From a virus: DNA of 24,586 nt. A program made the position numbers and the translations under genes. The stretch covers positions 1 through 24,586 of the IMG/VR virus record IMGVR_UViG_3300025280_000159; one strand, 5' to 3'. The notes under the pieces were generated by a model. That model did not search any database, had not been told where the DNA came from, and worked only from the letters and a program-made list of their open reading frames with translations. Below, in pieces: positions 16,142 to 22,049 of this stretch (the first letter of the stretch is position 1; each line of letters begins with the position of its first letter).

Positions 16142-16393
16142 ATGAGTGAATATTATTTAAGAGTAGATGAACATACTCCAATGCTTTTAAAGGCTTTGAT
16201 TAGATATGGACCTTATAGGCAGAATTATTATGCTAAAGAATTGGGGATTAAGCCTAGCAATTTATCATCTTACTTGAATGGAAAAAAGAAGATGTCAAAA
16301 GAATTATGTGGTAATTTGTTGGGGTTATTAGGATTCAATCCTTCATACCCATATATACACATAGAAAACAATTTAAGATTTACAAATAAATAA
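16142..16393 (+). CDS. Cro/XRE-like helix-turn-helix protein, 83 aa
   Basis: AAGGAGG precedes ATG 16142 at ideal spacing. Residues about 28-62 read NYYAKELGIKPSNLSSYLNG followed by KKKMSKELCGNLLGLLG, a good XRE/Cro-type helix-turn-helix: helix, the GI turn, recognition helix with PSNLSSYLNG, then the lysine-rich wing-like link. The protein has no oligomerisation or protease domain, so it resembles a Cro-like or small operon regulator, not a CI-like repressor. It sits at the front of the DNA-metabolism genes and may control them. No clear operator repeats are visible nearby. Confidence 0.7.
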   Translation: MSEYYLRVDEHTPMLLKALIRYGPYRQNYYAKELGIKPSNLSSYLNGKKKMSKELCGNLLGLLGFNPSYPYIHIENNLRFTNK

Positions 16394-16408
16394 ACAAAGG
16401 AGGGCATT

Positions 16409-16996
16409 ATGCCTGTAAAAATACATGGGAAAGATTACACAACTTGTGCAGAAAGATTAGCAACTTTTCACAAGAGATTTAAAGACCAAACTAAATCAAT
16501 TATCACAGAGATTATTCAATTCAAAGATGGTATTGTTGTAGTGAAGGCAGTAGTCAAGGTTGGTGAGGAAGTTTATGTTGGTCATGCTTATGAAGAAATA
16601 GGCTCAACACAGATTAATACTACAAGTGCTTTGGAGAATGGAGAAACAAGTGCAATTTCTAGGGCAATGAAATTCTGCTTAGGTGATGTTGATATATCTA
16701 ATGAGATAGCTAGTGCAGAAGAAGTGGCTACTGCTATAAATAAGCAACAAAATGCACCCTCTAAGCCTGAAAAAGTTGATTTGAGTGGTGATGGTTGGAG
16801 AGATGAGCCTATTGGCTTTAAAAAGGGAAAAAATGAAGGCAAGAGTTATAGAGAAGTAGATGAGGAAACTCTTGTGTGGATCATAAATGATTGTAAGGTT
16901 GAAACTTGGAAGCAGAAAGCAGTTGCAGAAATGAAGCTAAGAGAAAATAAACCACAGGAAGCTGCTACAGAAGAAGCAGATGAATTGTTTGCATAA
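16409..16996 (+). CDS. Probable single-strand annealing recombinase with ExoX-C/DUF3820-like tail, 195 aa
   Basis: AGGAGG precedes ATG 16409. Residues 8-92 include YTTCAERLATFHKRF, IITEIIQFKDGIVVVKAVVK and SALENGETSAISRAMKF. This layout belongs to a phage protein family that I associate with Rad52/ERF-type single-strand annealing proteins. Residues 135-175 (IGFKKGKNEGKSYREV, then DEETLVWIINDCK) match the small domain at the C-terminus of exonuclease X-like and DUF3820 proteins, thought to bind DNA. An acidic end (EEADELFA) recalls SSB tails. It sits next to nucleases and a resolvase, as recombinases do. The annealing role is inferred, not shown; an SSB-like role is the alternative. Confidence 0.6.
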   Translation: MPVKIHGKDYTTCAERLATFHKRFKDQTKSIITEIIQFKDGIVVVKAVVKVGEEVYVGHAYEEIGSTQINTTSALENGETSAISRAMKFCLGDVDISNEIASAEEVATAINKQQNAPSKPEKVDLSGDGWRDEPIGFKKGKNEGKSYREVDEETLVWIINDCKVETWKQKAVAEMKLRENKPQEAATEEADELFA

Positions 16997-17118
16997 TGAG
17001 TAAGAAAGAAGAACTGCATATCTTGTGGGGATTAGTGACAAGAATCAATAATATGGTCTTTGGATACCAACCAAGAGGAAGGGATTATAGACCTAGAAAA
17101 AGAAGGAGAAAAAGATGA
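16996..17118 (+). CDS. Small basic protein, 40 aa
   Basis: The gene overlaps the preceding stop as TAATG and the following start as ATGA, so it is locked into the operon by two translational couplings. The peptide begins MSKKEELHILWGLVTRINN and ends in a strongly basic tail, RPRKRRRKR. The basic end suggests nucleic-acid binding, perhaps helping the annealing protein upstream. No known family is recognised. The tight overlaps on both sides are the main evidence that it is real. Confidence 0.6.
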   Translation: MSKKEELHILWGLVTRINNMVFGYQPRGRDYRPRKRRRKR

Positions 17119-17357
17119 GTGAAAAAAACAAACCAAGAGATGAATTTGATTATTCAGGTAAATTCTTTGATAAACTATATTCTAAATATTCAGCAGTAGC
17201 TATTAAGAAGGTAGAAAACAGGGTAGATATAATTGAAAAAAATTATAGCATACAAAGCATGAATATTGCAGATACTTACAAAGCAGTTATGTGGGAAATC
17301 TTTGAAATTGATAGAAGACTCAAGGAGATTGAAAAGTGCATGAAAATCAAAGAATAG
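17115..17357 (+). CDS. Hypothetical helical protein, 80 aa
   Basis: It starts in the ATGA overlap with the small basic protein, with AAGGAGAAAAAG upstream as its ribosome site. The sequence is charged and largely helical, with a likely coiled coil from about residue 25 to the end (VAIKKVENRVDIIEKNY and EIFEIDRRLKEIEKCMK). It has no motif, signal or membrane segment. The coiled coil suggests an oligomerising or adaptor protein in the recombination region. The function is unknown. Confidence 0.65.
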   Translation: MSEKNKPRDEFDYSGKFFDKLYSKYSAVAIKKVENRVDIIEKNYSIQSMNIADTYKAVMWEIFEIDRRLKEIEKCMKIKE

Positions 17358-17411
17358 TAAAAAATAACTGAGAGGGAAAAGTTCTGGGTTACAATTTAAA
17401 AGGAGAAAAAG

Positions 17412-17510
17412 ATGATAGTAATATTAATTGTTTCACTTGTATTAAATGTATTGTTTCTAATTAAACTAAAATGGACACTTGATAAACTTCATAGAGTGTT
17501 AGGGAGATAA
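17412..17510 (+). CDS. Tiny single-span membrane protein, 32 aa
   Basis: AAGGAG at 17399-17404 lies seven bases before ATG 17412. The peptide starts MIVILIVSLVLNVLFLIK, one membrane helix, then a basic amphipathic tail ending HRVLGR before TAA 17508-17510. The next gene starts one base later, and the last codons double as its ribosome site (GGGAG). The C-terminal codons belong to a repeated cassette seen again at the ends of the next two genes. Cellular role unknown; N-out/C-in insertion is likely from the positive tail. Confidence 0.55.
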   Translation: MIVILIVSLVLNVLFLIKLKWTLDKLHRVLGR

Positions 17511-17514
17511 TATG
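17490..17514 (+). repeat. Ribosome-site cassette repeat, copy 1
   Basis: The sequence CATAGAGTGTTAGGGAGATA followed by ATATG ends the 32-aa gene and starts the first nuclease gene. It matches copies at 18048-18073 and 18523-18549. It encodes H-R-V-L-G-R, supplies GGGAG and includes the next ATG. Confidence 0.6.
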
Positions 17515-18069
17515 ACATTCAATGATAGAGGCTGGGATAGACCTAAATTAATCTCAATTAAAAAACAATTTATTGAAGAAGCATATTTATATTCATTTAA
17601 ATCAAGAGAGTTTACTTCAAACAGGCATGATTTTCATGAAGGTGGAATAAATGCAAAACAAAGAAAAATGTATGAAGGTAAATTAGGAGAAAAAATATTT
17701 AAACAATTCCTGATAGACAATAACATTGATTTTACTGAAGATTCTTCTCATCATACTGAAGCAGATAAATATGACTTTATCATCAATGAAGATTTATTGG
17801 TTGATGTAAAAACAAGAACAAAAGATTTTCATACTAGAACACTTGAGATGGTGGAACAATTCAATAAGAATCCAAAACATATTTATATATCTGTGCGATT
17901 ATATGTTGAAGATAAAAATGGATTTATTATTGGCTGGGTTGGGAGAAGTGATATTAAAAAAATAAATAGAATAGAGAATAATGGGTATTTAGATAATTAT
18001 GTTATTTATGATAATGAATTAAGGGATATGAATACTCTAATGGACAACATAAGAGTGTTGGGGAGATAA
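17512..18069 (+). CDS. PD-(D/E)XK nuclease-like protein 1, 185 aa
   Basis: ATG 17512 follows GGGAGATAAT. The expected elements of a PD-(D/E)XK nuclease fold appear in order: helix with E60 (KMYEGKLGEKIFKQF), a strand with D88 (KYDFIINEDLL), then D98-V-K100 (VDVKT). The rest (ISVRLYVEDKNGFIIGWVGR) fits the later strands of the fold. Such phage proteins cut DNA and act as junction-resolving or recombination nucleases, or as restriction-like enzymes. The first 50 residues are an extra N-terminal extension. The next gene is a related, shorter nuclease-fold protein. The C-terminal MDNIRVLGR is shared with it. The fold is well supported; the exact substrate is not. Confidence 0.7.
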   Translation: MTFNDRGWDRPKLISIKKQFIEEAYLYSFKSREFTSNRHDFHEGGINAKQRKMYEGKLGEKIFKQFLIDNNIDFTEDSSHHTEADKYDFIINEDLLVDVKTRTKDFHTRTLEMVEQFNKNPKHIYISVRLYVEDKNGFIIGWVGRSDIKKINRIENNGYLDNYVIYDNELRDMNTLMDNIRVLGR

Positions 18070-18073
18070 TATG
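18048..18073 (+). repeat. Ribosome-site cassette repeat, copy 2
   Basis: CATAAGAGTGTTGGGGAGAT and the following AATATG end nuclease 1 and start nuclease 2. The match to copy 3 extends upstream to 18040. Protein level: N-I-R-V-L-G-R here against N-I-R-M-F-G-R in copy 3. Confidence 0.65.
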
Positions 18074-18550
18074 AATCAGGCTCTTGAGAGAAGAAAGGCT
18101 TATGGTAGAATAGGTGAAAAATGTTTTGAAAGATTCTGCTCAGTTAATAATATATTCTTTAAGCAGTTTGGAATAAGTAATGAAGAAGGCTTTAATATGG
18201 GTAAGGAAAATTATTTTAAAATCCCTAAGTTGATACAATCTTCTCCTGACTATATTATGGTAAGTGATAAGTTTCATTTTGTTGAGTGTAAGGTAGCAGA
18301 TAAACAAACTGCATCTCATGTGAAAATAAAAGACCATGATTTAAAGTATTACAAACAATGGTCAAGTGTTGGGAGTTTGCTGTTTTACATTTATGATGAT
18401 ACCCACAAGGAATCTTTCTTAATTGAGTTGTGTTATATTGAGCAGCTATTTGAACATGGAGAACTTGAGGCTGGGTATTACCCTGAGAATAATAAAATGT
18501 TTTATATGATACCAATGGATAACATAAGAATGTTTGGGAGGAGAATATGA
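18071..18550 (+). CDS. PD-(D/E)XK nuclease-like protein 2, 159 aa
   Basis: ATG 18071 is preceded by GGGGAG from the cassette repeat. The catalytic elements are clear: E16 in YGRIGEKCFERF, P59-D60 in SSPDYIMVSD, and E72-C-K74 in FVECKVA. This is a textbook PD-(D/E)XK order, compatible with Holliday-junction resolvase or VRR-type nucleases. The start region aligns with nuclease 1 (RK-Y-G--GEK-F--F---NNI-F), so the two are probably tandem duplicates that diverged. The end, MDNIRMFGRRI, is shared too. Its stop overlaps the HNH gene start as ATGA. With a RusA-like resolvase also present, a distinct role such as degradation of host DNA is plausible. Confidence 0.75.
   Translation: MNQALERRKAYGRIGEKCFERFCSVNNIFFKQFGISNEEGFNMGKENYFKIPKLIQSSPDYIMVSDKFHFVECKVADKQTASHVKIKDHDLKYYKQWSSVGSLLFYIYDDTHKESFLIELCYIEQLFEHGELEAGYYPENNKMFYMIPMDNIRMFGRRI
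18523..18549 (+). repeat. Ribosome-site cassette repeat, copy 3
   Basis: CATAAGAATGTTTGGGAGGA and the following GAATATG end nuclease 2 and start the HNH gene. It differs from copy 2 by few bases and has an improved GGGAGG site. Confidence 0.6.
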
Positions 18551-18834
18551 AGAATAAAACTTTACAATATGTTGAATGGATTAAAACTAAACAATGTCTT
18601 ATATGTTATAAAGACAACCCTGATCCTCATCATCTTCAGGCAATTGGTATGGGAGGTAATCGTAAAAAACCTACACCTAGACATTATTCTTGTATCCCAT
18701 TGTGTAGGCTACATCATAGTGAATTTCATTCTAAAGGGAAAACAGATTTTGAGGATAAATATATAATTGATTGTTGGAAAGAAGCTTGGAGATTATTAAG
18801 AGAATGGATATGTGTTAAACTTTTTAATTATTAA
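18547..18834 (+). CDS. HNH endonuclease, DUF968/NinG-like, 95 aa
   Basis: The ATG overlaps the nuclease 2 stop and uses the GGGAGG of the cassette. Motifs: C17-x2-C20 (QCLICYK), D26-P-H28-H29-L, a Gly-rich link (GMGGNRKKP), then C49-IPLC53-R-LHH-SEFH. This is the zinc-stabilised HNH arrangement of DUF968-type phage nucleases, including the DPHH and PLCRxHHxxxH signatures. Such enzymes nick or cut branched DNA and are commonly encoded in recombination modules. The length is typical. The last 30 residues (CWKEAWRLLREW) form an amphipathic helix. All likely metal and zinc ligands are present. Confidence 0.8.
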   Translation: MKNKTLQYVEWIKTKQCLICYKDNPDPHHLQAIGMGGNRKKPTPRHYSCIPLCRLHHSEFHSKGKTDFEDKYIIDCWKEAWRLLREWICVKLFNY

Positions 18835-18881
18835 GGAAATATTTGTTAAGTTTGGGTTAAGGTTAAAAAAGGAGATTAATT

Positions 18882-19700
18882 ATGAGCAAACGTTTTATTG
18901 ATACATCAATATGGGGTAAGAGATGGTTTAGGGAGTTCCCACCAAAAATGAAGTTATTTTATTTCTATTTATTAACTAATTGTGATCATGCAGGAATGTA
19001 TGATGTTGATTTAGAATTAGCTGAGTTTCAAATAGGAATGCCTGTTAAACAAGAAGATGTGGACAAGTATTTAAAAGACCACATTGAGGTAATAAAAGAT
19101 GATAAGTGGTTTTTAAGAAAGTTTGTTGATTTTCAGTATGGTATATTAAACCAAAATGTAAAAGCACATGCTAGTGTTATGAAAATATTAGATAAATATA
19201 ACTGTTTAGAAACTGTTTCAAACAGTTTAAATACTGTATCTAGTACAGTTCAAGATAAGGACAAAGATATAAACATAGATAAGGTTAAGGATAAGGAGAA
19301 AGATATGAATCCAGCATTATTAAAAGTAAGTGAAAAACAAAAAAAGACAATAGGTTATAGAAGAACTATATTTTTAAGAAAGGTAAGTGAGTTTGCAGAA
19401 GAATATGATAAAGAGATGAGAATTGATTTTGCTGATTATTGGACAGAATCAGGTGGTAATAAAATGAGATTTGAGAAGGAAAAAGTGTTTGATGTTTCTA
19501 AGAGGTTAGCAAGGTGGAGTAAAAATAACTTCAATAAGAAAGATGAAACTGGTAAGTTTAAGTTAGATGCTACAGGAAATTCTTACATAGGATATTGTAG
19601 CAAATGTAGAGTATCAGATTTTTTCAATAAATGGGAATTACAAAACCTTGATAGTAGATGTTGTAAAGTAAAGATAATTCCAGTTAGAGAGGATAAATGA
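18882..19700 (+). CDS. Replication organiser / DnaD-like initiation protein, 272 aa
   Basis: AAAGGAGATT precedes ATG 18882. Residues 1-100 begin MSKRFIDTSIWGKRWFREFP and LFYFYLLTNCDHAGMYDVDL. This is the winged-helix opening of phage replisome-organiser proteins that bind the origin and load helicase. A charged linker at about 123-141 (DKDKDINIDKVKDKEKD) follows, then a helical region from about 150. The C-terminal 40 residues hold YCSKCRV and DSRCCKV, four Cys that could form a zinc ribbon. Its stop overlaps the next gene as ATGA. No helicase or polymerase gene is in the window, so those would come from the host or from outside the window. No iteron array is evident. Confidence 0.7.
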   Translation: MSKRFIDTSIWGKRWFREFPPKMKLFYFYLLTNCDHAGMYDVDLELAEFQIGMPVKQEDVDKYLKDHIEVIKDDKWFLRKFVDFQYGILNQNVKAHASVMKILDKYNCLETVSNSLNTVSSTVQDKDKDINIDKVKDKEKDMNPALLKVSEKQKKTIGYRRTIFLRKVSEFAEEYDKEMRIDFADYWTESGGNKMRFEKEKVFDVSKRLARWSKNNFNKKDETGKFKLDATGNSYIGYCSKCRVSDFFNKWELQNLDSRCCKVKIIPVREDK

Positions 19701-20518
19701 AATCAGGCTGGAAAGCAGCACAAGGAAATGAAGATGCAGATCTAAAGATTATATCTCTAGGAATGGGGGTACAATCTACTGCTGTATATTTAATGAGTTC
19801 TATGGAATACAAATTGCCCAGAGCAGATTATGCTGTCTTTGCTGATCCACAAGCAGAACACCCTAAAACTTATAAATTATTAGAATGGTTGCTTGATTGG
19901 AAAAAGAAAAATAATGGGATAGAGATCATAGTAAATAAAGAGGAGAATTTATATACAGATATTAAAAGTGCATATAAAAACAATACTAGAGTGGTTTCTA
20001 TTCCTGCACATACACATAAAAATGGAATAGTAAGAAGGCAATGCACAGAAACTTATAAGATAAATCCTGTTATAAAAAGTGTTAGAAAATTACATGGATT
20101 AAAGCCTAGAAAAAGAATGAAACCAACAGAACTTTGGCTAGGAATATCTACTGATGAGATTCAAAGAATGAAAGAATGTTGGAAATATAATATAGATTAT
20201 TTTTATCCATTGATTTATCACAATATGAGTAGGGCAGATTGTATGAATTTTTTTAGAGAGAATAATTTTCCAATTCCTGTAAAATCTAGTTGTGTGTTTT
20301 GTCCATTCCACTCTGATAAGTTTTGGAGATCTTTAAAAATAGAAAATGGGAGTGCTTGGAAGATGTCTGTAGAAATAGATAAAATTATAAGACAACACCC
20401 TAAAATGAAACAAAGACAATATCTTTCAAGACATTGTAAACCTTTGGATCAGATAGATTTTCAAGAGAATCAGACAGATTTGTTTGTAGAAGAATGTGAA
20501 GGCTATTGTGGTCTTTAG
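19697..20518 (+). CDS. PAPS-reductase-like / adenine nucleotide alpha-hydrolase protein, 273 aa
   Basis: ATG overlaps the previous TGA. The N-terminal nucleotide loop is SLGMGVQSTA (20-29), in place of the SGGKDS of classical N-type ATP pyrophosphatases. Next come ADPQAEHPKTY (49-59), RRQCTETYK (113-121) and LWLGISTDEIQRMKE (146-160), then SSCVFCPFHSDKFW (197-210). The last residues add C267-x3-C271. Family enzymes activate substrates with ATP or carry out sulphur chemistry: CysH, and DndC/SspD in DNA phosphorothioation. The paired Cys suggest a metal or Fe-S cluster. No sulphate-assimilation genes are nearby; instead a Mom-like DNA modification gene follows, so a role in nucleotide or DNA modification is inferred. 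Confidence 0.75.
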   Translation: MKSGWKAAQGNEDADLKIISLGMGVQSTAVYLMSSMEYKLPRADYAVFADPQAEHPKTYKLLEWLLDWKKKNNGIEIIVNKEENLYTDIKSAYKNNTRVVSIPAHTHKNGIVRRQCTETYKINPVIKSVRKLHGLKPRKRMKPTELWLGISTDEIQRMKECWKYNIDYFYPLIYHNMSRADCMNFFRENNFPIPVKSSCVFCPFHSDKFWRSLKIENGSAWKMSVEIDKIIRQHPKMKQRQYLSRHCKPLDQIDFQENQTDLFVEECEGYCGL

Positions 20519-20519
20519 A

Positions 20520-20593
20520 AATTGAGGGGAGTGTCCTTAACCTTTCAAATCCCTACACTCTCATAGGGTTTGATCTCCATGCTCCCCTCAGTT
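20520..20593 (+). promoter_or_regulatory. Long stem-loop closing over the zinc-ribbon start codon
   Basis: Bases 20520-20534 pair with 20579-20593 over 15 positions without a gap (three G-U), with the core TGAGGGGAG / CTCCCCTCA. Inside, CCCTA (20551-20555) and TAGGG (20564-20568) form a second hairpin with an 8-base loop. The stem starts one base after the stop of the PAPS-reductase-like gene, and its 3' arm contains the ATG at 20579. It would hide that start unless opened. A T-run is absent, so termination is unlikely. Confidence 0.55.
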
Positions 20594-20746
20594 AAATGTA
20601 ATAAATGTGGAGAAAATAAATCTCAAGATAAGTTCTATAAAGTTTCAGGATATGTAATCAGGACCTGTCATAAATGCTATATAGAAATAAGAAAGAAAAG
20701 GAGCAAGGAAATTGCTAGAAGAAAAAAGGAAGCTAAATGGTTTTGA
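20579..20746 (+). CDS. Mini zinc-ribbon protein, 55 aa
   Basis: ATG 20579 reads to a TGA at 20744-20746, overlapping the Mom-like gene by 10 bases. The peptide has VKCNKCGENKSQDKFY and later RTCHKCYIEIRKKR: C7-x2-C10 and C30-x2-C33 with 19 residues between, a four-Cys zinc ribbon. A strongly basic helix (RKKRSKEIARRKKEAK) follows. This arrangement is widespread in phages as a short DNA-binding protein, often beside HNH or DNA modification genes. There is no strong ribosome site; AGGG at 20565-20568 is 10 bases before the ATG but lies in the inner hairpin. DNA or RNA binding in support of the modification genes is inferred. Confidence 0.65.
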   Translation: MLPSVKCNKCGENKSQDKFYKVSGYVIRTCHKCYIEIRKKRSKEIARRKKEAKWF

Positions 20747-21681
20747 GTGAAAGATACAAAGTAGAATCTATAAAATCTCAAGAAACCTATGACTGGTTAT
20801 TACATAAACATTATGCTAAAAGAATACCATCTATTTCTTATTCTTTTGGGTTATTCAAAAATAAAATATTAGAGGGTGTATGTACTTTTGGTATGCCACC
20901 AAGTCCAAATTTATGTGAAAGTATAGCAGGGGAAAAATATAAAGATAAAGCTATAGAATTAAACAGGCTATGTGTTAATGAAGGTTTGCCTAAAAATTGT
21001 CTATCTTTTTTTGTTAGCAAAGCACTTAAAATAATAAAAGATTATGACATTGTTATTAGTTTTAGTGATATAAATATGGATCACAATGGGTATATATATC
21101 AGGCTTGTAATTTTTTATATACAGGAAAAACAAGCAATAGAAAACAATTAATAGATAAACATGGTAATGAATTTCATTTTAGAAATGTAGGACACATTCA
21201 GAAAAAGTTAAATGGTAACAAAAATACAAAGCATAGAAAAAGAAGATTAAATGAGGATAGTTTAGATAGGCAGGTTATTGCTAATTATTTAAGAGATAAT
21301 AAAGGGGAATATACTGCAAGTCAGTTAGATAAAATTTTTGGGTATAAAGATACTACTGCACATTGGTTTAGATTAGATAAGGGCTTTAGTTTTCCAACTG
21401 TAGACGATTGGATTAAATTAAAAGAAATATTAAAGTTTGATAATAGCTTAGATGATATTATGATAAACTATGAGTGGTTTCCTGATAGAAAAGACATAAT
21501 AAAACAACTTGAATTAAAAGAGGTAGATATAAACCCTAAGCACAGATATTTATTTATAAAAGGTAAATACAAAAATAGAATATTAGATAGCTTAAATTAT
21601 GAAATTAAGCCATATCCTAAAGGCAAGAATAAAAGATATGATGCAAGTTATAAGCCTGTAATACAAGGGAAATTATTTTAA
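20737..21681 (+). CDS. Mom-like DNA modification enzyme fused to a methylase-associated domain, 314 aa
   Basis: The ATG lies inside the end of the zinc-ribbon gene. Residues 1-150 match the Mom pattern: HKHYAKRIPSISYSFGLF (23-40), EGVCTFGMPPSP (46-57), IELNRLCV (73-80), then VISFSDINMDHNGYIYQACN and FLYTG (106-130). Mom of phage Mu is a GNAT-fold enzyme that converts adenines to a carbamoylmethyl form and so resists restriction. Residues about 176-250 (SQLDKIFGYKDTTAHWF, FPTVDDWIKLKEILKF) form a separate domain with an HWF motif that I recall from C-terminal parts of phage DNA methyltransferases, presumably for target binding. The last 60 residues are basic. The usual Mu Mom is shorter. Substrate and product are not proven by the sequence. 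Confidence 0.75.
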   Translation: MVLSERYKVESIKSQETYDWLLHKHYAKRIPSISYSFGLFKNKILEGVCTFGMPPSPNLCESIAGEKYKDKAIELNRLCVNEGLPKNCLSFFVSKALKIIKDYDIVISFSDINMDHNGYIYQACNFLYTGKTSNRKQLIDKHGNEFHFRNVGHIQKKLNGNKNTKHRKRRLNEDSLDRQVIANYLRDNKGEYTASQLDKIFGYKDTTAHWFRLDKGFSFPTVDDWIKLKEILKFDNSLDDIMINYEWFPDRKDIIKQLELKEVDINPKHRYLFIKGKYKNRILDSLNYEIKPYPKGKNKRYDASYKPVIQGKLF

Positions 21682-21682
21682 A

Positions 21683-22042
21683 ATGAATAACTTAGAAACT
21701 ATAACAATAGACCATAAAGTCTTTTCAAGAAATGCTATAGATAAGATGCACTGGGCAGAGAAAGGAAGATTGAAAGGGCAGTACAGGATCTTAATTAGGA
21801 ATCAGATGAGGTTGAATAAGATAAAAGCAACTGAAGATAAGTGTGTAATAAAGATAGAATGTCATGTTAAAAGATTAATGGACACAGATAATATGTGGGG
21901 TGGCTTAAAACAATTTATAGATGCTTTATGTACAGAAAACTTTATTTATGATGATAGCACTACATGGTTAAATATTAAAGAAATTAGACAGATCAAAGCA
22001 AAGGAATCCAAAATAGTTGTAGAAAGAATGGTGTGTTCTTGA
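21683..22042 (+). CDS. rusA: RusA-like Holliday junction resolvase, 119 aa
   Basis: ATG 21683 begins one base after the stop of the Mom-like gene. The RusA pattern is present: RLMDTDNMWGGLKQFIDALC with D67, D69-N70, K76 and D80, then NFIYDDS with D90 and D91. In RusA the Asp residues bind Mg2+ and cut four-way junctions. The length is typical (about 120). The gene stands between the modification genes and the terminase genes, so it likely debranches concatemers before packaging, a role fulfilled by RusA-type enzymes in other phages. The N-terminal TITIDHKVFSRNAIDKMHW fits the first strand and helix of the fold. Confidence 0.8.
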   Translation: MNNLETITIDHKVFSRNAIDKMHWAEKGRLKGQYRILIRNQMRLNKIKATEDKCVIKIECHVKRLMDTDNMWGGLKQFIDALCTENFIYDDSTTWLNIKEIRQIKAKESKIVVERMVCS

Positions 22043-22049
22043 TTATAAT

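Noticed and set aside
17412-17510. Holin assignment for the 32-aa membrane peptide
   Set aside because: Only one short helix, no endolysin gene near it, and it sits among DNA-metabolism genes.
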